Shown here piece by piece: positions 1 to 6,050 of a DNA stretch of 6,050 bases. A program made the translations under genes and the position numbers. The DNA is taken from NCBI GenBank assembly GCA_021783175.1, contig JAJXUF010000180.1:1-6050 (forward strand), read 5' to 3'. Below the pieces are notes generated by a model. It had not been told where the DNA came from and searched no databases. It saw only the letters and a list, made by a program, of their open reading frames with translations. The first letter of the stretch is position 1, and each line of letters begins with the position of its first letter. This DNA comes from Pseudomonadota bacterium. GTDB taxonomy: Bacteria; Pseudomonadota; Gammaproteobacteria; Acidiferrobacterales; UBA6901.

Positions 1-1797
1 AGGCAATTAGGGGAGGATTTTCGTTCTCTTCCCATCAATGAATTCGGTTCCGTGCCGATACAGTTAGGACCGTGCAGCGTTCCGGACAGGCCGTTGCGGC
101 ATTTGTATGAAGAATTGATTCGAATTGAGGGCCAAACTTTGTTCAAACACAGCACAAATCTATCCATTAACTGGCAATTACGGCTTTCCTTTCTTTGCTT
201 GTTACTGCTATCCGAACTCGCACTGGCCAGTGTCGGCAGTCTGTTCGAGACCCTGTCCTATGTGGCATGGGCGGTAACATGCATCGCAGTGGCGCTGCTG
301 GCCACCTTTGTTTTTGACAGGCTATTGCACTACCGCATCCGCCAACTGGGGGAACTGCTCACAGCGGTTTCCTCCCTGGGCCGGGGGGATCTGAGTGTCA
401 ATATCCTTTGGGCGGCACCGCTCAAAGCCGACCCCGACCCCGAGCTGGCAGTCAGAACCGAAAAACTGGCAAAGGATTTTGCGGGGAATTTCCGCGGGGC
501 ATTCTCACTTGTCCCTGACACTCCAGTCACCGTCGGCAAGATTCGCGTACCTGCTTTGCGCTGCGGGCAAACCACGCTCAACCTGGAAACGAAAATTGTC
601 GACAGTTTCACGGGGAGCAATAACAGCGTTGCCACTATTTTCGCGATGCGAGGCAACGATCTTGTGCGGATCGCAACCTCGTTGAAAAAGCCGGACGGCT
701 CGCGCGTCGTTGGCACCATGCTCGACAGCACCGGTGCGGCTTACCTGAAGTTGCGCAAGGGCGAGGTCTATACCGGGATTGCGCAACTGTTCGGCAAGAC
801 CTACATGACCCACTACGAACCCGTAAAATCGGGACAGGGCGAAATCATTGGCGCCTTGTTTGTCGGGCAGGAACTGGCGTATCGCAATGACTCCGGCAAC
901 GAAATACTGGCACTGGCACGGGGCATCAACAAGGTGTCCGCAGATTTCAGTGGATTCATTGCCGGCCTGACCAAGGCATCTGAAGCCGTAGCCGGTGCTG
1001 CAACCGAATTGGCGGTCAATACTGAAAAGGTGGCCAGCAGTTCCAGGCGCCAGAGCGAGGCCGCTACCACAACGGCTGCCGCAGTCGAACAAGTGACAGT
1101 CAGCATCAATCATGTCGCAGATCATGCCAGCTCGACCGAAGCGAATTCAATCAAGACCAGCTCCCTGTCGGAAGAGGGGGAGCGTATTGTCCAGGATGCG
1201 TCGAAGGAGATATCGAGGATCGCCGATTCGGTCAGGAGCCTGTCGCAAGTGATCGCCTCACTCGGCGAGCACTCGAAAGAAATCAGCGAGATTGTCCAGG
1301 TGATAAAGAAGGTGGCCGACCAGACCAACCTGCTGGCGTTAAATGCCGCCATCGAAGCCGCGCGGGCCGGCGAGCAAGGACGCGGCTTCGCCGTGGTTGC
1401 GGACGAGGTGCGCAAGCTGGCCGAAAGCACCGGTGCGGCCACATTGCGCATATCAGGCATGATAGACGGCATCAAGCACCAGATCGATGATGCCATGCTC
1501 AACATGAATGAAAGCCGGGACCAGGTTCAATCGGGGGTTGTTCTGGCGGACCGCGCGCGGGAATCGCTGGGGATGATACGCCAGGAAAATCGCAACACGC
1601 TTGCGATGGTCAGCGAAATCAGTGCTGCAACCAAGGAGCAAAGCATTGCCAGCAACGAGATTGCCAGCAACGTCGAGACAATTGCACTGATGACAGAGGA
1701 AAACACATCTGTCATCGCTCATCTGGCAGGTGCTGCCACCAACCTGGAGCAGATGTCATCCAACCTCCAAAACCTGGTGAACCGTTTCAGAGTATAG
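1..1797 (+). CDS. Methyl-accepting chemotaxis protein with TM hairpin, HAMP-like segment and Cache domain (5' end probably outside window)
   Basis: This is a chemoreceptor that would signal to CheA/CheW. Residues are counted from a GTG at 52. Two hydrophobic helices (about 45-62 and 70-87) are joined by a loop of only about 8 residues, so there is no periplasmic domain. A HAMP-like stretch follows (88-120, with GRGDLSVNI). A Cache_3/sCache-type domain (about 165-280) carries [25 protein letters not shown] and [11 protein letters not shown]. The MCP coiled coil runs from about 296 to 581, with the hairpin tip at 435-450 ([15 protein letters not shown]). No NWETF-type CheR/CheB tether is present; the protein ends NRFRV. 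The frame is open from base 1 and has no ATG, GTG or TTG codon before 52. The GTG at 52 has no Shine-Dalgarno sequence close by. The true start is therefore probably upstream, perhaps adding a PAS-like input domain as in Aer receptors (inference). The MCP assignment is secure; the ligand is unknown. Confidence 0.9.
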   Translation, partial: RQLGEDFRSLPINEFGSVPIQLGPCSVPDRPLRHLYEELIRIEGQTLFKHSTNLSINWQLRLSFLCLLLLSELALASVGSLFETLSYVAWAVTCIAVALLATFVFDRLLHYRIRQLGELLTAVSSLGRGDLSVNILWAAPLKADPDPELAVRTEKLAKDFAGNFRGAFSLVPDTPVTVGKIRVPALRCGQTTLNLETKIVDSFTGSNNSVATIFAMRGNDLVRIATSLKKPDGSRVVGTMLDSTGAAYLKLRKGEVYTGIAQLFGKTYMTHYEPVKSGQGEIIGALFVGQELAYRNDSGNEILALARGINKVSADFSGFIAGLTKASEAVAGAATELAVNTEKVASSSRRQSEAATTTAAAVEQVTVSINHVADHASSTEANSIKTSSLSEEGERIVQDASKEISRIADSVRSLSQVIASLGEHSKEISEIVQVIKKVADQTNLLALNAAIEAARAGEQGRGFAVVADEVRKLAESTGAATLRISGMIDGIKHQIDDAMLNMNESRDQVQSGVVLADRARESLGMIRQENRNTLAMVSEISAATKEQSIASNEIASNVETIALMTEENTSVIAHLAGAATNLEQMSSNLQNLVNRFRV

Positions 1798-1850
1798 GCG
1801 GGATGCCATGACTTCCATGCCGGGACATACGGACCGGACGGCGTCAAACA

Positions 1851-1982
1851 ATGACTCAAACGTCGGTGCACAAGCATTACCCATATTTTGATACGCCCTT
1901 GAACGCTTACCTGCGGTTGTCGGCGCCATCGTACTTGATGCCGCATTTCTTTAGGCTGGATTACTCTGCCTGCGGCACTTAA
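1851..1982 (+). CDS. Possible small ORF, 43 aa, unknown function
   Basis: An ATG-to-TAA frame lies in the gap after the chemoreceptor. The peptide begins MTQTSVHKHYPYF and ends RLDYSACGT. It is rich in Tyr, Phe and His, and has no clear membrane segment or signal peptide. Codon choice is not obviously unlike the neighbours. The only upstream purine-rich stretch (GGACGG, about 10 bases before the ATG) is a weak ribosome binding site. I do not recognise the peptide. It could be a real small protein, a remnant of a lost gene, or chance. Confidence 0.22.
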   Translation: MTQTSVHKHYPYFDTPLNAYLRLSAPSYLMPHFFRLDYSACGT

Positions 1983-1992
1983 TGTAAAATTG

Positions 1993-2021
1993 TTGTGATA
2001 GTCTTGGGTGGGCGGTTAGAT
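1993..2021 (+). promoter_or_regulatory. Candidate sigma70-type promoter for the 92-aa gene
   Basis: TTGTGA (1993-1998) and TTAGAT (2016-2021) are separated by exactly 17 bp, in the AT-rich stretch ahead of the gene at 2065. The -35 matches consensus at 4 of 6 positions and the -10 at only 3 of 6, so this is a weak guess. TTGACG at 2030-2035 is too close to the start codon to serve as a -35. I saw no flagellar sigma28-type box in this gap. Confidence 0.25.
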
Positions 2022-2064
2022 TCATTTTATTGACGATTGATCAGAAAAATATCCGGGAGCAAGG

Positions 2065-2343
2065 ATGGGAAGCTCGAATGACAATACGCCGTTCACTCCA
2101 AGTCAGTCGTGGAGACTCGCAGATAATGTGGATTTCATCGAAGCGCAATTTTCCCTCGGGGATTTCTGCCTGAATCACTTTCCCGAAAATCTGCAGTTCG
2201 CCCGCTCCATACAGAGCGCCGATTCAGTCGCCGGTCTCAAAACCGCACTCAAGCCGATCCTGCATTTGCTCTATACGGAGCGCAACGATCTCGCCGAAGA
2301 ATTCACTTTATTGATACACCAGATCAACCAGACGACAGATTAA
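2065..2343 (+). CDS. Hypothetical protein, 92 aa, first gene of a pair with the Cache/HAMP protein
   Basis: I do not recognise this protein. It has no signal peptide and no membrane helix, is acidic overall, and its second half (about 45-90, containing SVAGLKTALKPILHLLYTE) looks helical, so a small soluble cytoplasmic protein is expected. The ATG is preceded by GGGAG (2055-2059) with 5-base spacing, a convincing ribosome binding site that fixes the start. The next gene begins 17 bp after its stop, so the two are very likely co-transcribed. A role with the neighbouring receptor-like protein, such as an adaptor or accessory subunit, is inferred from position alone. Confidence 0.75.
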   Translation: MGSSNDNTPFTPSQSWRLADNVDFIEAQFSLGDFCLNHFPENLQFARSIQSADSVAGLKTALKPILHLLYTERNDLAEEFTLLIHQINQTTD

Positions 2344-2360
2344 CCATAAAGGAAAGACAT

Positions 2361-3653
2361 ATGGCAATGAGCTTTAAAACCAAAATCATCGGATCTGTCG
2401 TGATCCCGACGATCGTGCTGATCATTCTTGGCGCCGTGGCGCTGGCATTCAACGTCTACAATGAACAGAACAAGGCGGCGACAGGGAAAGTCGAATCCGA
2501 CCTGAATTCAGTGCAGCGACTGCTCCAGGAATCGGCCCGTTTGATGACGACGAAAACGACTGCCGCCATGAATATCCTGGAGGATATTTCCAGTGCGGCC
2601 GGGCCGGCATCAACTGGCGATTCCCTGGTTGTCGTACCCGGCGTAAGCGCACCCAACATCTCCTTTGGCAAGGAAGCGCAGGCAGGCAATTTTCGCATCG
2701 TGGACAAGGTAACCCAACTTGCCGGCGGCACGGCAACCATCTTTTCCAAGTCTGACGGCTCTTTTGTGCGCATCACGACCAACGTCAAGAAGCAGGATGG
2801 ATCCAGGGCTGTCGGCACCGTTCTGGATCCGGACGGCCCCGCTTTCGCGGCCATCATGGACAATCGGGTTTATGAAGGTGTGGTCGATATTCTGGGCAAT
2901 CCCTTTTTCACCATCTACAAGCCGATGACGGACAGCCAGAACAAGTTGATCGGCATATATTACGTTGGTTACGAAGCTTCTCTCGGCAGTGTGGAAGCCG
3001 CTGTAGGACAGGCAAGAATCCTGAAAACCGGTTTCCTGGCGTTGGTGGATAGCAAGGGAAAAGTCCGGTTCACCACGCAAGGCGTCCCTCCCGAACAGGC
3101 GGAATCCACCATCAAATCCGTGCCTGCAGGCTGGAATGTGGACTCGCGTGATGTTGCCGGCTGGGGCTACAAGGTATACGCAGCCTACCCCAGATCCGAG
3201 TTGCGCGAAGGCGCCCTGACCACTGCCGCGATCATCATCGGCGGCGGCCTTGCCCTCGCCCTGATACTCAGCGTGCTGGTAGGATTGCTGATCGAATCCA
3301 TGGTTGTGTCCCCGCTCGGCGGAGAGCCTTCACAGGCCAGCGCGGCAATGGCTGTTATCGCGGCCGGAAATCTGGACGTCGAGATCGGGCAGGCGCGTCC
3401 CGGCAGCTTGCTGAATAATCTTTCGCTGATGCAGGAAAAGCTTCGCAACATTGTAAATGCCATCCACAAGTCGGTTGCCAAGTCCAGAGAGCAGCATGAC
3501 CGGTTCGAGGACGCGCTCAAAGCATTCCTGAATGCCCGGAATGAAAGTCCGGACAAGCAGAAATTGACCGAAAATGGCCTGATCGCCGCCGCTCAGAAGG
3601 TTGCCAAGAGTGACGACTCGGTAAGCAGGGCCGTGGAACGGCTGAAACTCTGA
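2361..3653 (+). CDS. Membrane-anchored Cache/HAMP sensor protein lacking an MCP signalling domain
   Basis: The layout is that of the front half of a chemoreceptor: TM1 (about 11-31), a periplasmic Cache 3/Cache 2-type ligand domain (about 36-280), TM2 (about 287-311), and a HAMP segment starting at PLGGEP (318-323) and including AAGNLDVEI. A short helical stretch (SLLNNLSLMQEKLRNIV, 349-365) resembles the HAMP-to-bundle junction of MCPs. The protein then ends after about 65 more charged, probably helical residues. No [19 protein letters not shown] tip exists here or in any frame downstream, and there is no kinase, GGDEF or other output domain. The start is the ATG at 2361, 7 bases after AGGA (2350-2353); an ATG at 2367 is less well spaced. 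The Cache region (113-206) aligns without gaps to 182-275 of the upstream receptor. The output partner is unknown. It may be a truncated receptor or a dedicated sensor subunit. Confidence 0.88.
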   Translation: MAMSFKTKIIGSVVIPTIVLIILGAVALAFNVYNEQNKAATGKVESDLNSVQRLLQESARLMTTKTTAAMNILEDISSAAGPASTGDSLVVVPGVSAPNISFGKEAQAGNFRIVDKVTQLAGGTATIFSKSDGSFVRITTNVKKQDGSRAVGTVLDPDGPAFAAIMDNRVYEGVVDILGNPFFTIYKPMTDSQNKLIGIYYVGYEASLGSVEAAVGQARILKTGFLALVDSKGKVRFTTQGVPPEQAESTIKSVPAGWNVDSRDVAGWGYKVYAAYPRSELREGALTTAAIIIGGGLALALILSVLVGLLIESMVVSPLGGEPSQASAAMAVIAAGNLDVEIGQARPGSLLNNLSLMQEKLRNIVNAIHKSVAKSREQHDRFEDALKAFLNARNESPDKQKLTENGLIAAAQKVAKSDDSVSRAVERLKL

Positions 3654-3660
3654 TCTGCCC

Positions 3661-3809
3661 TTACACAGCAGTCAGAAATTTAGACTACATTTCTTAGGGT
3701 AACACTGCTCACCCTCTCCCCACCCCTCTCCCGCTGGCGGGAGAGGGAGGAGCGTAGCGAAGGGAGAGGGTTGTTAATAGTGTCGCCAATATTTCTGACT
3801 GCTATGTAA
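3661..3809. repeat. Nested inverted-repeat element between convergent genes (MITE-like)
   Basis: The outer arms 3661-3679 and 3791-3809 are inverted copies matching at 18 of 19 positions (core AGCAGTCAGAAAT), with weaker pairing continuing inward to about 25 bp. Inside lies the CCCTCTCCC/GGGAGAGGG palindrome listed separately. The outer ends begin TTACA and finish TGTAA. A convincing target-site duplication is not visible: TGCC occurs just left of the element and again 2 bases to its right, which is inconclusive. It encodes no protein. Its form fits a small non-autonomous mobile element or dispersed repeat, and a transcript would fold into a long interrupted hairpin. Confidence 0.7.
3711..3771. 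repeat. CCCTCTCCC-type palindromic repeat, copy 1; possible transcript terminator
   Basis: CCCTCTCCCGC (3724-3734) pairs perfectly with GCGGGAGAGGG (3737-3747) across a 2-base gap. ACCCTCTCCC (3711-3720) pairs with GGGAGAGGGT (3762-3771), leaving a 14-base insert (3748-3761) on one side. On the + strand the outer stem is followed by TGTTAAT, a weak T-rich tail, so it could end the transcript of the Cache/HAMP gene 58 bp upstream. On the - strand there is no T tract. Its left part matches the second copy at 4660-4700. Confidence 0.65.
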
Positions 3810-3900
3810 TTTGCCTGTCAGCCCGTCCGTCGCATCTGCTTTTTGAAAGACAGAACGGTCGACTGGCACAGCGAGAACGGCACTGGCGAAACAGCCTGCG

Positions 3901-3930
3901 CCGGAACGAATTTCCCGCAAACGATTCCGG
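3901..3930 (-). terminator. Hairpin directly after livF stop, possible weak terminator
   Basis: CCGGAA (3901-3906) and TTCCGG (3925-3930) are inverted repeats, extendable by a further CG pair through a one-base bulge. The hairpin starts at the base next to the livF stop codon on the - strand. No T run follows, so it is not a standard intrinsic terminator; it could stabilise the mRNA 3' end or be chance. The remaining sequence between it and the inverted-repeat element holds nothing I can support. Confidence 0.25.
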
Positions 3931-4653
3931 CTACGCTCCCAGATACGCCTGCTGCACCGCGTCGCTCCCGAGCAGTTCGCTGGCGGTGCCCGACAAGCCG
4001 ATCGCACCACTCTCGAGTACATACCCGCGTTGAGCAGTCTCCAGCGCGAGTCTGGCGTTCTGTTCGACCAGCAGGATGGTGACGCCCTGTCTAGAAATGC
4101 CGCGTATGGTTTCGAATATCTTTTCCACCATCAGCGGTGCGAGTCCCATGCTGGGTTCGTCCAGCATCAATAATTCCGGCCGGCTCATCAAGGCCCGCGC
4201 CATCGCGACCATTTGCTGCTCGCCACCGGAAAGCGTCCCTGCGAGTTGCGTGCAGCGTTCGGCAAGCCGCGGGAACAGGACGTACTGGCGTTCAAGATCG
4301 GCGGCAATCCCGGCTTTGTCGCCGCGAATGTAAGCGCCCATCAGCAAGTTCTCTTCCACCGTCAGCCGAGCGAAGATCCCGCGGCCTTCCGGCACGAGCG
4401 CGATGCCATTTTCCACGCGCCGATATGCCGGAACATGCAGCAACGACTTGTCACGATAGTGCAGTCTGCCGGACACGGGATGCAGCAACCCGGCAAGTGC
4501 CTTGAGCGTGGTGGTCTTGCCTGCGCCGTTGCTGCCGATGAGGGTGACGAGTTCACCTGCTGCGATGGTCAGGCTTATGCCTTTGAGGGCCTGAATGCCG
4601 CCGTAGGAGACTTTTAGATTCTCGACTTCCAGAAGCGGCGAAGGCTGTGTCAT
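3931..4653 (-). CDS. livF: Branched-chain amino-acid ABC transporter ATP-binding protein LivF
   Basis: This is one of the two cytoplasmic ATPases that drive a HAAT-family importer. The product is 240 aa, close to the usual length. Visible motifs: Walker A GSNGAGKTT (40-48), the LivF-type Q-loop segment PEGRGIF (88-94), ABC signature LSGGEQQ (141-147), Walker B LLMLDEP (161-167), and LLVEQN with Gln198 at the H-loop position, as is normal for LivF. It ends with the family's AYLG tail. The PEGR segment favours LivF over the urea-transporter ATPase UrtE. The ATG at 4653 is chosen because AGAGGG lies 7 bases upstream and MTQPSPLLEVENLKV gives a normal N-terminus. A longer frame from 4737 would read through the palindromic repeat and overlap livG. 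It starts 4 bp after the livG stop. Substrate is most likely Leu/Ile/Val but cannot be proved without the binding protein. Confidence 0.95.
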   Translation of the reverse strand: MTQPSPLLEVENLKVSYGGIQALKGISLTIAAGELVTLIGSNGAGKTTTLKALAGLLHPVSGRLHYRDKSLLHVPAYRRVENGIALVPEGRGIFARLTVEENLLMGAYIRGDKAGIAADLERQYVLFPRLAERCTQLAGTLSGGEQQMVAMARALMSRPELLMLDEPSMGLAPLMVEKIFETIRGISRQGVTILLVEQNARLALETAQRGYVLESGAIGLSGTASELLGSDAVQQAYLGA

Positions 4654-4657
4654 GTGT

Positions 4658-5485
4658 TTACCCTCTCCCCTGCCCCTCTCCCGCAAGCGGGCGAGGGGAG
4701 ATTTCTGTTGTGGCTTCGCCGCCCAGGTAAGCGGCAATCACTGCCGGATCCCGACGCACTTCTTCGGGTACGCCTTCCGCGATCTTCTTGCCATAGTCCA
4801 GCACCGCAACCCGGTCGCACAAGCCCATGATGAGTTTGACGTCGTGCTCGATCAGCAGCACGGTGATGCCGCTGGCGCGTATCTTCTGCAGCAGTGCTTT
4901 CAGCGCGACGGTTTCAGTCGCATTCATACCGGCGGCGGGTTCGTCCAGCGCGAGCAGTTTTGGTTCGGTGGCCAAGGCACGGGCGATCTCCAGGCGGCGC
5001 TGTTCGCCGTAAGAAAGATGTTTCGCCAGTGTCTGGTGCGCACACTCGATGCCGACATAGTCCAGCAACTCGCGCGCACGCTGCACGGTGTCGCGTTCTT
5101 CGGCACCGGCGGCGGCATGCCGCGTCAGCGCGCCCCAGATGCCGGTGCGCGTGCGCACATGGCGACCGACCATGATGTTGTCCAGTGCGCTCATGTTGGC
5201 GAACAGGCGGATGTTCTGAAACGTGCGCGCGATCCCCGCTTGCGCCAGCAGATGCGGCTTGCAGCGCGTGTAGCGCCGGCCGGCGAAATCGAACGAACCG
5301 CTGTCCAGTTGATATAACCCGGTGACGACGTTGAACAGCGTGGTCTTGCCCGCACCGTTGGGTCCGATCAAGCCGTAGATCTCGCCGCGCCGGATGTGCA
5401 GCGACACGTCGGCCAGGGCGGTCACTCCGCCGAAGTGTTTGCCGACACTGGCGAGTTCGAGCAGGCGTTCACTTGCTGGCGTCAT
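4658..5485 (-). CDS. livG: Branched-chain amino-acid ABC transporter ATP-binding protein LivG
   Basis: This is the second ATPase of the HAAT importer, expected to pair with LivF under the LivH/LivM permeases. The product is 275 aa. Motifs: Walker A GPNGAGKTT (41-49), Q-loop TFQNIRLF (88-95), signature LSYGEQRRLEIARAL (157-171), Walker B LLALDEP (177-183) with PAAGMN as D-loop region, and LLIEHD with H-loop His214. The C-terminal RDPAVIAAYLGG is the normal LivG ending. About 19 extra residues follow (EATTE then ISPRPLAGEGQGRG), the last 14 encoded by the palindromic repeat. The ATG at 5485 has AGGAG 7 bases upstream (5493-5497) and overlaps the livM 3' end by 17 bp, so translational coupling is likely. 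A longer frame from 5530 lies within livM and has an N-terminus unlike the family. Confidence 0.95.
   Translation of the reverse strand: MTPASERLLELASVGKHFGGVTALADVSLHIRRGEIYGLIGPNGAGKTTLFNVVTGLYQLDSGSFDFAGRRYTRCKPHLLAQAGIARTFQNIRLFANMSALDNIMVGRHVRTRTGIWGALTRHAAAGAEERDTVQRARELLDYVGIECAHQTLAKHLSYGEQRRLEIARALATEPKLLALDEPAAGMNATETVALKALLQKIRASGITVLLIEHDVKLIMGLCDRVAVLDYGKKIAEGVPEEVRRDPAVIAAYLGGEATTEISPRPLAGEGQGRG
4660..4700. repeat. CCCTCTCCC-type palindromic repeat, copy 2, on the livG-livF junction
   Basis: ACCCTCTCCCC is followed by a stem of CCCCTCTCCCGC (4673-4684) and GCGGGCGAGGGG (4687-4698) with a 2-base gap and one mismatch. The block aligns with 3711-3752 apart from a 1-2 base difference at the spacer, the stem gap and small changes in the right arm. 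The outer right arm and the long flanking inverted repeats of copy 1 are absent here. On the - strand it encodes the last 14 residues of LivG and then the first base of its TAA stop. Confidence 0.75.
4661..4670 (-). promoter_or_regulatory. livF ribosome binding site, supplied by the palindromic repeat
   Basis: Read on the - strand this is GGGGAGAGGG, followed by TAAACAC and the livF ATG, so the AGAGGG part is 7 bases from the start. The whole purine-rich run belongs to the CCCTCTCCC repeat, and the TAA just after it is the livG stop codon. This site decides the livF start at 4653. Confidence 0.7.
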
Positions 5486-6050
5486 ACACCGTCTCCTGCT
5501 CCTGTTGCAGCACGCTGTCTTCAGCAGCAAATTCGCGGCGACGTTGCGTGGAAGGCCATAACCCGGCGGGCCGCCACAGCATCACCAGGATCAGCGCCAG
5601 GCCGAACATCAGCATGCGCAAGCTTTCCGGGTCGAGTACGACACGGCCAATAAGGGCTTGCTGCACCGGTCCGGCCGCATTGCGGAACAGTTCCGGCAAT
5701 ATCACCAGGAGCACGCCGCCCAGCACCACACCGCCGACGTTGCCCATGCCGCCCAGCACCACCATGCACAGCACCATGACGGATTCCATCAGGCTGAAAC
5801 TCTCCGGGCTGACGAAACCCTGGAAGCCCGCAAACAGCCCCCCGGAGATGCCGCCGAAGGTGGCGCCCATGGCAAAAGCAAGCAATTTGATATTGCGCGT
5901 ATTGATCCCCATTGCGGAGGCGGCGACTTCGTCTTCACGTATCGCCACCCAGGCCCGGCCGATGCGCGAATCTTCTAGACGGCGCGAAACAAAGATCACC
6001 AGCAGGGTGAAAGCGAGGAACAGGTAGTAATGGAGATGCACGTCGTACGC
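5469..6050 (-). CDS. livM: Branched-chain amino-acid ABC transporter permease LivM (5' partial, cut by window edge)
   Basis: The C-terminal 193 residues of an inner-membrane permease of the HAAT family are visible. The frame stays open to the last base (Ala-Tyr-Asp ahead of a GTG at 6041), and a full LivM is typically 300 residues or more, so the GTG is internal. The LivM hallmark cytoplasmic loop SRIGRAWVAIREDEVAASAM is present, followed by GINTRNIKLLAFAMGATFGG, then FSLMESVMVLCMVVLGGMGN and GGVVLGGVLLVILPELFR, and a final hydrophobic helix (LRMLMFGLALILVMLWRPAG). A charged tail of about 30 residues (from STQRRREF) ends the protein. livH and the substrate-binding protein would be expected to the right of the window. 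The 3' end overlaps livG by 17 bp, showing an operon. Confidence 0.94.
   Translation of the reverse strand, partial: AYDVHLHYYLFLAFTLLVIFVSRRLEDSRIGRAWVAIREDEVAASAMGINTRNIKLLAFAMGATFGGISGGLFAGFQGFVSPESFSLMESVMVLCMVVLGGMGNVGGVVLGGVLLVILPELFRNAAGPVQQALIGRVVLDPESLRMLMFGLALILVMLWRPAGLWPSTQRRREFAAEDSVLQQEQETVYDASK

Noticed and set aside
35..60. Sigma28-like promoter: TCAA at 35-38 and GCCGATA at 54-60 with 15-base spacing
   Set aside because: The -10 part fits the flagellar/chemotaxis consensus, but a transcript starting here would begin inside the reading frame, and the next in-frame start candidates are TTG codons without clear ribosome binding sites. A chance match is more likely.
505..1125. 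206-aa frame on the - strand inside the chemoreceptor
   Set aside because: It lies antisense to an unmistakable MCP/Cache coding frame and has no recognisable domain.
1939..1977. TGCCGCA / TGCGGCA inverted repeat as a terminator or operator
   Set aside because: It has only 7 bp of stem around a 25-base loop with no T tract, and such matches are common by chance.
3654..3930. Frameshifted remains of an MCP domain after the Cache/HAMP gene
   Set aside because: No frame here gives the MCP hairpin motif or coiled-coil pattern. The space is occupied by the inverted-repeat element.
4654..4737. N-terminal extension of LivF from an upstream start at 4737
   Set aside because: The extension is translated palindromic repeat (LARLRERGRGEG), overlaps livG, and a better start with a ribosome binding site exists at 4653.
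4652..5317. 221-aa frame on the + strand opposite livG
   Set aside because: It is a shadow of livG, which has all ABC ATPase motifs in the other strand.
5486..5530. N-terminal extension of LivG from 5530
   Set aside because: The extra 15 residues are Arg/Cys-rich and unlike LivG. The ATG at 5485 has AGGAG at ideal spacing.
5473..6027. 184-aa frame on the + strand opposite livM
   Set aside because: It is a low-complexity Ser/Pro/Arg-rich shadow of the LivM permease.

Overview
The window looks like chromosome of a moderately GC-rich Gram-negative bacterium. The Cache/HAMP/MCP receptors, the branched-chain amino-acid ABC genes and the CCCTCTCCC-type dispersed palindromes would fit a betaproteobacterium, but this is an inference from style and no species-level call is made.

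Left half (+ strand, 1-3653): a chemoreception block. First comes a methyl-accepting chemotaxis protein (to 1797) whose frame is still open at the left edge, so its N-terminus is probably outside the window. It has a tight two-helix membrane hairpin, a HAMP-like segment, a Cache-type ligand domain and a complete MCP signalling hairpin. After a 267-bp gap holding a possible 43-codon ORF and a candidate promoter, a two-gene unit follows: an unrecognised 92-aa protein (2065-2343) and, 17 bp later, a 430-aa membrane protein (2361-3653). The latter has the usual TM-Cache-TM-HAMP front end of a chemoreceptor but stops where the signalling domain should begin. The two Cache domains align without gaps over 94 residues (about 40% identity by hand count). 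They are predicted to lie on opposite sides of the inner membrane.

Middle (3654-3930): the gap between convergent genes. It holds a nested inverted-repeat element (3661-3809) built around a CCCTCTCCC palindrome, probably a mobile or dispersed repeat that may also act as a transcript end.

Right half (- strand, 3931-6050): the distal end of a branched-chain amino-acid type (HAAT family) ABC importer operon, transcribed leftward as livM (5' end cut by the window edge), livG, livF. livM and livG overlap by 17 bp. livG and livF are separated by 4 bp. A second copy of the CCCTCTCCC palindrome sits on the livG-livF junction and supplies the last 14 residues of LivG, the stop codon of livG and the ribosome binding site of livF.

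The liv genes are ordinary. The points worth attention are the apparently cytoplasmic Cache domain in the first receptor, the receptor-like protein with no signalling domain next to an orphan small gene, and the two palindromes, one of which has become part of two genes.
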